In this document: positions 26,457-34,993 of the stretch, one piece after another
Numbering within the stretch: position 1 is the stretch's first letter
How the letters are laid out: each line of letters opens with the position of its first letter
Assembly: GCF_046602855.1 (NCBI RefSeq)
Contig: NZ_JBKINJ010000002.1
Location: 496,001-560,000, forward strand
Direction of reading: 5' to 3'
Length of the DNA stretch: 64,000 nucleotides
Origin: Gracilimonas sp046602855
Lineage (GTDB): Bacteria > Bacteroidota > Rhodothermia > Balneolales > Balneolaceae
The notes under the pieces: model-generated
What the model was told of the DNA's origin: nothing
The model's database searches: none
What the model saw: only the letters and a program-made list of their open reading frames with translations
Translations under genes and position numbers: made by a program

Positions 26457-27296
26457 ATGGATATAAAAGACATATTAAAATTAGATCAAGAGCAAAAAAT
26501 TGTTGCTCATTACACAAGAAGAGAAACTGCTGTTAATTACATACTTAAAGATAAAAGTATCAGATTTAATCCAATCATTTATTCAAATGATCCTTTTGAG
26601 TATAAAGGAAAAATAAATGGAATTAGTGCACAAAATTTAACTGAAGAAGTTTTACAAAAACTAAGAAAAGAGATTAATAATGAGACTGATTTAACTACTG
26701 TAAAAGCGAAAAGCTTTTGCTGTTCAATATCAAATCATAAAGATGATTTTAAAGTAAAAACAAGCTCTTTTGGTAACATGATGATGTGGGATAGGTATGG
26801 AGAAAATCATCAGGGAATTTGTCTCATTTTTAGTAAGGAAGAATTAGATACGATTTTTTATAGAAAAGTATCTGATTATGAAATAATTAGGAGTAAAGCC
26901 CTCACATATGAAGATATTAAGAATCCTTTTGTCGATTTAAAAACGGTTAAGATTAATGAAAATAAAAGTGGCAAAGAATTGGTCTTTGATCACTATGAAA
27001 AATATATGGACGACTTATTCTTTTATAAAGATTCCAGCTGGTCAAATGAAAATGAATACCGTTATTTAATAATTGATCAAAAGGAAAGTGATATAAAAAT
27101 TAATTTTAAAGATGCCCTGATAGGAATAGTAGTTGGTGAAAGATTTGATGATTTACTGTTACCTCAGTTATATCAATTTGGATTACCAGTTTATCAATGT
27201 TGTGTTACTAACAGGGCTGATGAGATAGATTGGGTATTGTTACCTTTATATCCAAATAATCCGCAAAATCAACCTCATTCGTGTTCCATTTATTGA
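26457..27296 (+). CDS. DUF2971 family protein, AT-rich island
   Basis: A 279-residue protein matching DUF2971: LDQEQKIVAHYTRRETAVNY and FNPIIYSNDPFEYK near the start, then FCCSISNHKDDF and MWDRYGENHQGICLIF, and ENEYRYLIIDQ before a late strand ALIGIVVGERF. Function of the family is unknown. The gene uses far more A- and T-ending codons than its neighbours (many aaa, aat, tta, ata), suggesting horizontal gain. Its start codon directly follows a 7-bp inverted repeat, GTGCTAA (26425-26431) and TTAGCAC (26450-26456), which could be an operator or a start-region hairpin. Confidence 0.82.
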   Translation: MDIKDILKLDQEQKIVAHYTRRETAVNYILKDKSIRFNPIIYSNDPFEYKGKINGISAQNLTEEVLQKLRKEINNETDLTTVKAKSFCCSISNHKDDFKVKTSSFGNMMMWDRYGENHQGICLIFSKEELDTIFYRKVSDYEIIRSKALTYEDIKNPFVDLKTVKINENKSGKELVFDHYEKYMDDLFFYKDSSWSNENEYRYLIIDQKESDIKINFKDALIGIVVGERFDDLLLPQLYQFGLPVYQCCVTNRADEIDWVLLPLYPNNPQNQPHSCSIY

Positions 27297-27349
27297 ATTG
27301 ATTCCGGTTCTAGTTTTCAGCTCTTAATTACTCGCCTTATTTTCGTTTT

Positions 27350-27949
27350 ATGGAAAATGAAACTCAGTTCGATCAAAAGAAGAATGATCTATCGGGATTA
27401 ACCACCGGAAAGCTGTTGATCATGTCGGTGGTTTCGGCCAATATCTACCTTTTTATATCACTGCTCATTATAAAATACTTGCACGAAGGCTGGGTGGTTG
27501 ATCTATTTGACAGTAACTATATGGTTTTTGAACAGGTTGGTTTTGGGGTGGGGGCCGGTTTACTATCATCTGCTATTATATTTCTGATCATCAAAATACC
27601 ACCAGTCTCAAATGTGCTTTCTGATTTTTCAGTCTTTAAAGCTCTTTCAACAGTCCATTTTTCTCTCTTTGATAAGATACAGATATCAGTATTTGCCGGT
27701 GCCGGTGAGGAAATATTATTCAGAGGAGCAATTCAGCCACTGATCGGAAATGTATTTACATCCATCATATTTATTGGGATCCATGGCTATTTCAAGTTCA
27801 AGTCACCGGGACATATTCTATTTGGACTGATGATGTTCGGTCTGAGTTTGATGCTTGGATTTCTTGCTTTATATGTTGGACTGATCGCAGCCATGATAGC
27901 TCACTCTGTTTATGATCTTGTTATGCTCATATTGATCCAAAAGAAGTAA
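27350..27949 (+). CDS. CPBP-family intramembrane metalloprotease
   Basis: A 199-residue membrane protein with several hydrophobic helices at ~25-45, ~65-85, ~120-145, ~150-180. It has the CPBP/Abi signature: GEEILFRGAIQPLI (motif EExxxR), a histidine in IFIGIHGYFKF, and a final AAMIAHSVYDLVMLI motif with HxxxD. These supply the metal site of Rce1/CaaX-type proteases. Bacterial members are linked to bacteriocin immunity or protein processing; no bacteriocin gene is nearby. Confidence 0.88.
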   Translation: MENETQFDQKKNDLSGLTTGKLLIMSVVSANIYLFISLLIIKYLHEGWVVDLFDSNYMVFEQVGFGVGAGLLSSAIIFLIIKIPPVSNVLSDFSVFKALSTVHFSLFDKIQISVFAGAGEEILFRGAIQPLIGNVFTSIIFIGIHGYFKFKSPGHILFGLMMFGLSLMLGFLALYVGLIAAMIAHSVYDLVMLILIQKK

Positions 27950-28075
27950 AAAGGACCATTATTTTTAAACTTATATGTATGCAATGAACCCTGTTTTTGG
28001 ACTGTATTGTGCATTTGACTGTAAAATTTTTTTAAAGGACAGACTAAAAAGTTAATATATTTTGAATATTAAATC

Positions 28076-28127
28076 ATCATAAAAATATAATTAATATGTA
28101 CTTATATAATTTATTAATTTTTATGAT
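28076..28127 (+). repeat. 11-bp inverted repeat upstream of susC (regulatory candidate)
   Basis: ATCATAAAAAT at 28076-28086 and its reverse complement ATTTTTATGAT at 28117-28127, 30 bases apart, in the 299-base AT-rich gap between the CPBP gene and the SusC gene. It could be an operator or a stem-loop; I see no further feature in that gap. Confidence 0.4.
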
Positions 28128-28248
28128 CCGTCCTGTCTTTTCTTATTAGGCTATTGAGGTTTAGCTCTCATTTAGGTAATTAGCGTGACTTCCAACTAAG
28201 GAAGTATTTAGATGTGCACTAACTAACTCTAACTTAAATTCACGCTAT

Positions 28249-31200
28249 ATGAAAAACTTCTACAAACACGCGTTGTCATTTGCATTGTCGCTGTTTGTTC
28301 TTACTGCCAGTGCTTATGCACAATTTACGGTGACAGGTACGATCACCGATGCAGAAAGTAATGAACCATTGTTTGGTGTTACCATACTGAATGTAGATTC
28401 AGGTGGTGGTGCTGCTACAAACATTGATGGCGAATTCTCTTTGGAGGTACAAGGAGAATCAGCTACCCTAAGAATAACCTATGTGGGTTATATAACAAGA
28501 ACTATGGAGGTCAACCGAGACGGTAATTCAGTTGTTGAACTTGATATTGAATTGCGTCCGGATATTTCCAGACTTGATGAGATCGTCGTTTCCGGTCTTG
28601 CCTCAAATGTGAAACGAAGTAACCTGGCTAATGCTGTAAGTACAGTATCTGCTGAGGAACTTGCCGGAACAACTGTAAATGAGTCTGTTGATGCCGCTTT
28701 ATCGGGTAAACTTCCCGGTGTTAATATTGTTGCCAGTGGTGGTGCTCCCGGTGGTGGTAGCAACGTACAGTTACGCGGTATTTCAACGCTTGGTGCAGGT
28801 TCATCTCAGCCACTCTATGTTATTGACGGTATCTATGTCGATAACTCAGTTATCTCAACTGGACGTTCTTCTGTAAGTGGTGCCGGTGGACCAAGTCAGG
28901 ATGGTGTTGCCAGCCGTGTATCTGATCTTAATCCGGAAGACATCGAATCTATTGAGGTTCTTAAAGGTCCTTCTGCTGCTGCTATTTATGGTAGTCGCGC
29001 CAATGCCGGTGTAATTATCATTACAACCAAAAAAGGTAAAGCAGGAGACACCAGAGTTAGTATTAAACAAGACGTTGGTTTTGCCAGTGCTTTGAATCTG
29101 CTTGGATTTGATAAGTGGAGTGAAGATAAGATCAACCTATTATACAGTGGAGCTAGTCTTACAGAAGAATTAGCAAAATTTCAGCAAAATGGAAATCTCC
29201 TGGATTATGAGGAAGAGATGTATGGTGAGAACGGTTTACTTACCAACACCCAAATAAGTGCCTCCGGTGGTAGTGATAAAACACAGTTCTATTTAAGTGC
29301 CGGACTTCAGGACGAAGAAGGTATAATTAAGAATACCGGGTTTAACAGAAATAATATTAGGTTGAATGTAGACCATTCGATAAATAATAATATTTCAGTT
29401 TCATCCACTTCTAACTTTATCAGAACTGATTCAGATCGCGGATTTACCGGAAACCAGAATGGTACCGGTGGTAGTATTGGATACAATATCGCATACGTTC
29501 CCAGTTATGCAGATCTGAGACCTGATGAAAATGGTGTATATCCAAACAACCCTTATTTCGCAGAAAATCCATATGCGCTGCGCGATCATGCGGTTAACAA
29601 TCAGATCGTAAATCGGTTCTTGCAGAGTCTTGGACTGGAAGCCCAGCTTTATTCTGATGAGAATAGCTTCCTGAGTTTTAATACGCAGGTTGGTTTTGAT
29701 TACCTGAATGCAAACTCTGAAGTGTATTTCCCTGAGTGGTTTCAGTCCCAGCAGGCAAGTTCTACTCCAGGTGATGTGATTCATGGTAAGCAGGATAATT
29801 TTAATCTGAATTTGCAAGCCTTCCTGGTTCACAATATTGATGTTGAAGGATTTAATTTTAGTACGCAGTTGGGTTATACTCGTATCTATGAAGAATCCAA
29901 TCGTCTGTTGAATAGAGGTAGAGGTTTGGCTCCGGGTCAAACGAACTTAAATCAGGCTCAGGTACAGTCTGTCTTCGGTCAGAGATTCCAGGAAGTTTCT
30001 GAAATAGGATTGGTTGCACAAGAAGAGATCAACTGGGAAGACAAGTTGATAGGTACTTTAGGTGTTCGATTTGATAAATCAACACTGAATGCCAAGCAAA
30101 ATGAGTTCTATGCTTTTCCAAAGGCTTCTCTTGCAGCTAACCTTACCAATTTTGGTTTCTGGAATATCGATCAGATCGATCAGTTAAAACTGAGAACAGC
30201 CTATGGTGAAACAGGTGGTAAAGCCTCTTTTGGTTCTACATTTGAAGCACTAGGCGGTGTTAATATTGGTGGAAATCTTGGATCCGTTATCTCAACAAGA
30301 GCTATCGATCCTAATCTGAAACCTGAAACAGCCAGTGAGATCGAATTTGGTGCAGACATTAGCGTATTCCAAGGTAAGATTGGTTTAGAAGCTACTTACT
30401 ACATCAAAGAAGTACGTGATCTGATCCTTGACCAAAGCCCCCCTGCCTCAACCGGTATCAGTGCCATTGCAACTAATGCTGCTGATCTTGAAAACAAAGG
30501 TTTGGAGCTTACTTTGACCACATCTCCTGTACGAACAGCTAACTTATCGTGGGTTTCCAAGTTGTTGTACTGGAAGAATGATTCAGAGATCACAAGATTG
30601 GATATTCCATCGTATGAAACCGGTGGATTTGGACTTTCACTCGGTCAGTATCTGATCCGTGAAGGATATTCACCGACTACGATCGTTGGTAATCCTCAGG
30701 ATCCCGGTCTCACTTTTTATGGTGATGCTCAGCCTGACTTCCAGATGTCTTGGTATAATGAGCTTAACTTCCTTGCTAATTTTGAGTTTAGTTTCTTGTT
30801 TCAATACAGCAAAGGAGCTGATAACATTGACCTGACAAGATTCTTGCTTGATGGTGGTGGAAACACACCCGATTGGAGTGAAGATTCTGATAATGATGGT
30901 GTTCCAAACGGCCTTGATCGTGGTCCTTTTAATCCTAGTCGTTTTGTTGATGATGCAACTTATCTGAAGCTAAGAGAAGTTGGTTTCTACTATACGGTAC
31001 CAACTAACTTGGTTGAAAGTTTAAACGTTGAACGAATCAGATTAGGTGTTTCAGGTAAGAATCTTCTCTTATTCTCCGATTACAACAGCTATGATCCTGA
31101 GGTTTCTAACTTTGGTGCTCAGCCTGTGGCTCAATCGGTAGAGGTTACTCCTTATCCGAGTTCAAGGAGAGTTTTCTTTCACATTAACCTCGACTTTTAA
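28249..31200 (+). CDS. SusC/RagA family TonB-dependent outer-membrane receptor
   Basis: A 983-residue outer-membrane protein. It has a Sec signal peptide (ends ASAYAQ), an N-terminal carboxypeptidase-regulatory-like domain (~25-105, VTGTITDAESNEPLFGVTI), then the plug (~120-240) with LSGKLPGVNIVASGGAPGGG, LYVIDGIYVDNS and the SusC/RagA signature LKGPSAAAIYGSRANAGVIIITTKKG, and a beta-barrel with C-terminal FFHINLDF, ending in Phe for BAM recognition. With the SusD partner 2 bases downstream it forms a nutrient importer for glycan or peptide, driven by TonB (compare 0.7 kb). No enzyme clearly of the same locus lies next to it, except the CocE-type hydrolase on the other strand. Confidence 0.96.
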   Translation: MKNFYKHALSFALSLFVLTASAYAQFTVTGTITDAESNEPLFGVTILNVDSGGGAATNIDGEFSLEVQGESATLRITYVGYITRTMEVNRDGNSVVELDIELRPDISRLDEIVVSGLASNVKRSNLANAVSTVSAEELAGTTVNESVDAALSGKLPGVNIVASGGAPGGGSNVQLRGISTLGAGSSQPLYVIDGIYVDNSVISTGRSSVSGAGGPSQDGVASRVSDLNPEDIESIEVLKGPSAAAIYGSRANAGVIIITTKKGKAGDTRVSIKQDVGFASALNLLGFDKWSEDKINLLYSGASLTEELAKFQQNGNLLDYEEEMYGENGLLTNTQISASGGSDKTQFYLSAGLQDEEGIIKNTGFNRNNIRLNVDHSINNNISVSSTSNFIRTDSDRGFTGNQNGTGGSIGYNIAYVPSYADLRPDENGVYPNNPYFAENPYALRDHAVNNQIVNRFLQSLGLEAQLYSDENSFLSFNTQVGFDYLNANSEVYFPEWFQSQQASSTPGDVIHGKQDNFNLNLQAFLVHNIDVEGFNFSTQLGYTRIYEESNRLLNRGRGLAPGQTNLNQAQVQSVFGQRFQEVSEIGLVAQEEINWEDKLIGTLGVRFDKSTLNAKQNEFYAFPKASLAANLTNFGFWNIDQIDQLKLRTAYGETGGKASFGSTFEALGGVNIGGNLGSVISTRAIDPNLKPETASEIEFGADISVFQGKIGLEATYYIKEVRDLILDQSPPASTGISAIATNAADLENKGLELTLTTSPVRTANLSWVSKLLYWKNDSEITRLDIPSYETGGFGLSLGQYLIREGYSPTTIVGNPQDPGLTFYGDAQPDFQMSWYNELNFLANFEFSFLFQYSKGADNIDLTRFLLDGGGNTPDWSEDSDNDGVPNGLDRGPFNPSRFVDDATYLKLREVGFYYTVPTNLVESLNVERIRLGVSGKNLLLFSDYNSYDPEVSNFGAQPVAQSVEVTPYPSSRRVFFHINLDF

Positions 31201-31202
31201 GA

Positions 31203-32585
31203 ATGATTATCATGAAAAATATTAAACATTACATATTTAGTACTACTATTGTACTGTTATCAGCTTTTATGATGACAGGTTGTAATTTAACGGAGGTTGA
31301 TGAGGTTTTAGATCCTAACAACCCATCCGTTGCAGGCGTCTTACAAGATGCCTCTAAAGGTGAACTCCAAAATATGGTAACGGGTCTCGAAGCTCGTCAT
31401 CGTAATTATGTGGATAATGCTACGGAACTCTACGGATCATTTGGCCGTGAAGTGTGGGCATTTTTTGAATCAGATCCACGATTTACCATTGACTGGTTAG
31501 GACAGGAGGGAATAACTCCCTATCCAAATTTCTTCGGATCAGGCGGAGTTTATAACACACCTTATCAGACAATAAAACAAGCTAATTTGCTTATTGGAGC
31601 AGCAGAAAACACAACCAGTGTTACTGATGCAGAAAAGAATGCAATTTTAGGTTTTGCCAAAACGATCAAAGCGTTTCAGTATTTGATCCCGCTACATGGC
31701 CAATATCAGAACGGAATCCGATTTGATGTTGACGAGCCACTTAACCCGGGACCATTTCTTGGTTACGATGAGGCTTTGACAGAAATACTGAATCTACTGG
31801 ATGAAGCGAATTCTGATCTTAACGGTGCATCATCAACATTGCCCTTTAGTTTAACAGAAGGCTTTGGTGAGTATGGTTTCGATTCAGTTGCAGGTTTGCA
31901 ACAGGTTAATCGTGCTATAAAAGCACGTGCTTCTATTTATGCAGAAGACTGGACCGGTGCACTGGATGCTTTAGATGATTCATTCATGGATCTCACTGCA
32001 GGTGAGGCTAGCATGAATGTTGGTGTATACCATGTGTATGGAAATCCACCGGATGCATTCAATCCTCTGTTTTATCCATTGGATGCTAATACCAACCAGA
32101 TAATGGTGGTTCATCCTTCAATGATCGATGATGCAGAAGCGGGTGACCAACGTGTTGCCAATAAATTTTATCAGCGAGCTGATCCGGTATCAAACGCTAA
32201 TATTCCTGTAGATGCTGAATACCAGGATGCGAGATGGGCAAGTAACACATCACCTATCCCGTACCTGAGAAATGAGGAGTTGATCCTTATTTATGCTGAA
32301 GCTTTGGCTCAGAGAAATCAGGGAACGGATATTGCAGATGCGGAAGCAGCGGTTAATCTAATCCGAGATACTTGGGGACTACCTCCGGTTGCCTTAGCAA
32401 ACACGGGAGAAGTGATCGACCAAGTATTGTTTGAGCGACGTTATTCTCTTTGGGCAGAAGGCGGTCACCGCTGGATAGATGCCAGAAGATATGATCGTCT
32501 CAACGAGATCGATGCTCGTTATGGAACGGTGTTTACACAGTTAGAAAGACCAACAAGTGAAACAAACTGGGAAAACAACAACTAA
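31203..32585 (+). CDS. SusD/RagB family nutrient-binding lipoprotein
   Basis: A 460-residue protein. The lipobox MMTGC (Cys about residue 27 from the first Met; start could also be ATG 31212) is followed by SusD-type TPR-like helices (ILGFAKTIKAFQYLIPLHGQYQ) and a C-terminal LRNEELILIYAEALAQR and ERRYSLWAEGGHRWIDARRY, which are diagnostic of the family. It caps the SusC barrel at the cell surface and captures the ligand. It is separated from the susC gene by two bases and followed by a terminator. A single SusC/D pair with no carbohydrate enzyme suggests a non-classical substrate, perhaps a peptide. Confidence 0.95.
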   Translation: MIIMKNIKHYIFSTTIVLLSAFMMTGCNLTEVDEVLDPNNPSVAGVLQDASKGELQNMVTGLEARHRNYVDNATELYGSFGREVWAFFESDPRFTIDWLGQEGITPYPNFFGSGGVYNTPYQTIKQANLLIGAAENTTSVTDAEKNAILGFAKTIKAFQYLIPLHGQYQNGIRFDVDEPLNPGPFLGYDEALTEILNLLDEANSDLNGASSTLPFSLTEGFGEYGFDSVAGLQQVNRAIKARASIYAEDWTGALDALDDSFMDLTAGEASMNVGVYHVYGNPPDAFNPLFYPLDANTNQIMVVHPSMIDDAEAGDQRVANKFYQRADPVSNANIPVDAEYQDARWASNTSPIPYLRNEELILIYAEALAQRNQGTDIADAEAAVNLIRDTWGLPPVALANTGEVIDQVLFERRYSLWAEGGHRWIDARRYDRLNEIDARYGTVFTQLERPTSETNWENNN

Positions 32586-32609
32586 GGAAATTTAAATTTT
32601 CCAATTATT

Positions 32610-32643
32610 AAAAAGGCTGTGTTTAATAACACAGCCTTTTTTA
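32610..32643 (+). terminator. Rho-independent terminator after susD
   Basis: AAGGCTGTGTT, loop TAAT, AACACAGCCTT, then T-run. A perfect 11-bp stem; its 5' flank is A-rich, so it can also stop transcription from the convergent CocE-type gene. Confidence 0.9.
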
Positions 32644-32669
32644 ATGTCTTTATATTTTGGTTTATCTGA

Positions 32670-34553
32670 TCAATTCTTAACGATTGGAAGCCTGATCTGG
32701 CTTGGATACTCCCTGGAATGATGAATCGAATTGGTAGCTGTAACTCCTTCAGTTTCATCGTAATTATTGCCGCCGGTATTAAGGTTTCGGTCAAACCGCG
32801 GGAAGTTGGAACTGGTGATCTCAATTCTTATGCGATGACCTTTCTCAAAATAATTACTGGTAGACATCGGTGTCAGGTTAACCTCATATACCTTTCCTTC
32901 TTCCATAAACACTTCTTTTTCATATCCTTCACGATAGCGAACTCTTTGTATGGTTTCATCAAGATTGTATGCCCTTCCATCAGGATAAACGTCTATCAGT
33001 TTTATGGTGATATCTGTGTCTTTTACATCTGAAGACAGAAACAATTTTGACTCAATAAAACCACTGACTTCAATTCCCTCTTCAAGCGGTTCGGATGTGT
33101 AAACCAGGATATCATCTCTCAATTCCATTTTCTGCTGATCAAATGCCCCTCCTTGAACGGCATTTCCGGTACAGCAAACATTTCCTCCATAGGAAGGAAC
33201 CGGATGCATTGGGTCGTAGGTAAATGAATCAGGATTATCACTGTTTGGTGCAGAGTCAGTTAAAATACCATCTCCCAATCTCGAATTGGCCCTTCCATCA
33301 CTGTCTAAATAATACGTCGTCATTTCTGCATTTTTTGGTGGCCATTGATCGGCAGTTTGCCATTCATTCATACCCATAGTGAAATAGCGAACTCTTGGCA
33401 TTTCTTCGGTGACATTATTTTGTTCTCCTTTAAGCCAAAAATCGAACCAGTCGTAGACCATCTCATTATAGGGCAGGGTTGCATCACCTACACTACGTTC
33501 ACCAACAACGGTATTTTCAGTAGCACGTGTATAGCCGCAATGTAGGGTCGGAGCAATAACAAGGTATTGGTTATCTCTGATCTCAGGATCGGAAGCATTT
33601 TCTCTTACATAGTTGAAAAGCGCCAGATTTGGGCTTGAGGAAACGTCATACCAGGAAACAAACCAAAAACTTGGAACACCAAAATCCATATCGTCATGAT
33701 ACAAACCACCTTGATACCATTCTGGATCGTTTGGCTTTCGGGTGATCATATCTTCATAAATACCTTCGGGTCCATTTACATTTTCTATGATATCTTCCAC
33801 CGGCAGATGCCTTAATGCTTCTGACCAATCAACTCGTGGATATTCAGGAGCCATATCATAAAAACGTTGTAAACGAAGCAGATCTTCCTGTGATATACCT
33901 TTTGGTAATTCCGGTGCCATAGGATCGTGCTGGGTTGAATATAGCCAAGCTGTAAAGAGCATTTGTCCTGCGCCGCCCCGGTACCAGTTTCCTTGCTCGT
34001 AGTATTCACCGATACGTCCAACACCGGCACCGTAGCCCTGAGGGACCATAGCAGCATGTGCGGGGTGATCCATTGCTGCTACAGCCATTTGCCATTCCGC
34101 GGTTGAAGAACATCCAAGTGTTCCCACTTTGCCATTGCTCCAGTCTTGTTCAGACATCCAGGTAAAAGCATCGTAACCATCTGTTAGAGGTGTTCCAAGA
34201 ATATTCCAGTTACCTTCTGAAAAGAATCGGCCACGTTCATTTTGAACAACATAAGCATAGCCCCTTTTGACAGCTTCCAGGGCTGTATTTAAGGTTCTGG
34301 TTGATAATTCACCATCACGGTAGGTATTGAAATTGTAAGGGGTTCTAGAAAATATGATCGGAACCGGTCCGTCTGTTTTTGGGCGATAAATATCAGTTGC
34401 CAGTCTTACGCCATCACCCATAGGCATCATGACCTTTTGGTCGATAACGGCGATCTTTTCGAGTTCCTCAAGGATATTTACTTCCTGAGCGAATGAATTG
34501 ATCGATAATGAAAGGGTGAGAATTACTAGGAGGGAAAGGGATAAACGTTTCAT
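32670..34553 (-). CDS. CocE/NonD family alpha/beta hydrolase, secreted (X-Pro dipeptidyl-peptidase-like)
   Basis: A 627-residue protein with a Sec signal peptide (MKRLSLSLLVILTLSLSINSFAQ). The S15/CocE N-terminal hydrolase domain begins VMMPMGDGVRLATDIYRP (~40-60), has PIIFSRTPYNFNTY, and the nucleophile region VGTLGCSSTAEWQMAVA; the acid and histidine region includes IAPTLHCGYT. The C-terminal half is the CocE beta-sandwich (SGFIESKLFLSSDVKDTDITIKL). Family members are X-Pro dipeptidyl-peptidases, cocaine esterases or acyl transferases; the substrate is not determined. It is convergent with susC/susD, whose cargo could be its peptide product, but there is no direct proof. Confidence 0.9.
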   Translation of the reverse strand: MKRLSLSLLVILTLSLSINSFAQEVNILEELEKIAVIDQKVMMPMGDGVRLATDIYRPKTDGPVPIIFSRTPYNFNTYRDGELSTRTLNTALEAVKRGYAYVVQNERGRFFSEGNWNILGTPLTDGYDAFTWMSEQDWSNGKVGTLGCSSTAEWQMAVAAMDHPAHAAMVPQGYGAGVGRIGEYYEQGNWYRGGAGQMLFTAWLYSTQHDPMAPELPKGISQEDLLRLQRFYDMAPEYPRVDWSEALRHLPVEDIIENVNGPEGIYEDMITRKPNDPEWYQGGLYHDDMDFGVPSFWFVSWYDVSSSPNLALFNYVRENASDPEIRDNQYLVIAPTLHCGYTRATENTVVGERSVGDATLPYNEMVYDWFDFWLKGEQNNVTEEMPRVRYFTMGMNEWQTADQWPPKNAEMTTYYLDSDGRANSRLGDGILTDSAPNSDNPDSFTYDPMHPVPSYGGNVCCTGNAVQGGAFDQQKMELRDDILVYTSEPLEEGIEVSGFIESKLFLSSDVKDTDITIKLIDVYPDGRAYNLDETIQRVRYREGYEKEVFMEEGKVYEVNLTPMSTSNYFEKGHRIRIEITSSNFPRFDRNLNTGGNNYDETEGVTATNSIHHSREYPSQIRLPIVKN

Positions 34554-34644
34554 AAGGAAGGAGTTAGTTAGAAATACAAACGTAATGTACTTTATTTGTA
34601 CAAATAATAAACTTGTTGTTACAATTATTTATGAATCGTTCGAA

Positions 34645-34872
34645 TCACTTGTAACGATACTCCTTTATGATCGGATTTAGAATGTCATCAAGGCCATTGG
34701 TTTTGATCTCAAACATAGTGGCCAGGTATTGACCGAGCTGCCCGTTCGGAAACCCCTTTCTTGAAAACCACTCAAGATAATGTACAGGCAGGCTAGTAAT
34801 ATATCGGTCTTTGTATTTACCAAAGGGCATTTTAGCCTGAACTAATTTGATTAGAAATGTTGAGTCGTACAC
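34645..34872 (-). CDS. DUF3820 family small protein
   Basis: A 75-residue protein matching DUF3820: MPFGKYKDRYITSLPVHYLEWFSRKGFPNGQLGQ, in which the FGKYK and Y-x-x-WF(xx)KGFP segments are the family signature. Members are small cytoplasmic proteins of unknown function, sometimes called quorum-sensing-regulated virulence factors. It is transcribed away from the CstA gene and lies next to the CocE gene on the same strand, separated by 91 bases, so it may have its own promoter. Confidence 0.85.
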   Translation of the reverse strand: MYDSTFLIKLVQAKMPFGKYKDRYITSLPVHYLEWFSRKGFPNGQLGQYLATMFEIKTNGLDDILNPIIKEYRYK

Positions 34873-34993
34873 CGGAAATGTTAAATGTTTGTATTAGCTG
34901 TGATGGTGGTTGCTGAAGTTTGCATAACAAAATGAAATGTAGTAAATAAGATGCTTTATGGCTGAGTATTCTGAAATTAAATGAGATAACTTT

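Noticed and set aside
29431..29940. 169-codon open frame on the minus strand inside susC
   Set aside because: It is a shadow of the receptor gene: no family features, biased composition, fully inside a well-supported gene.
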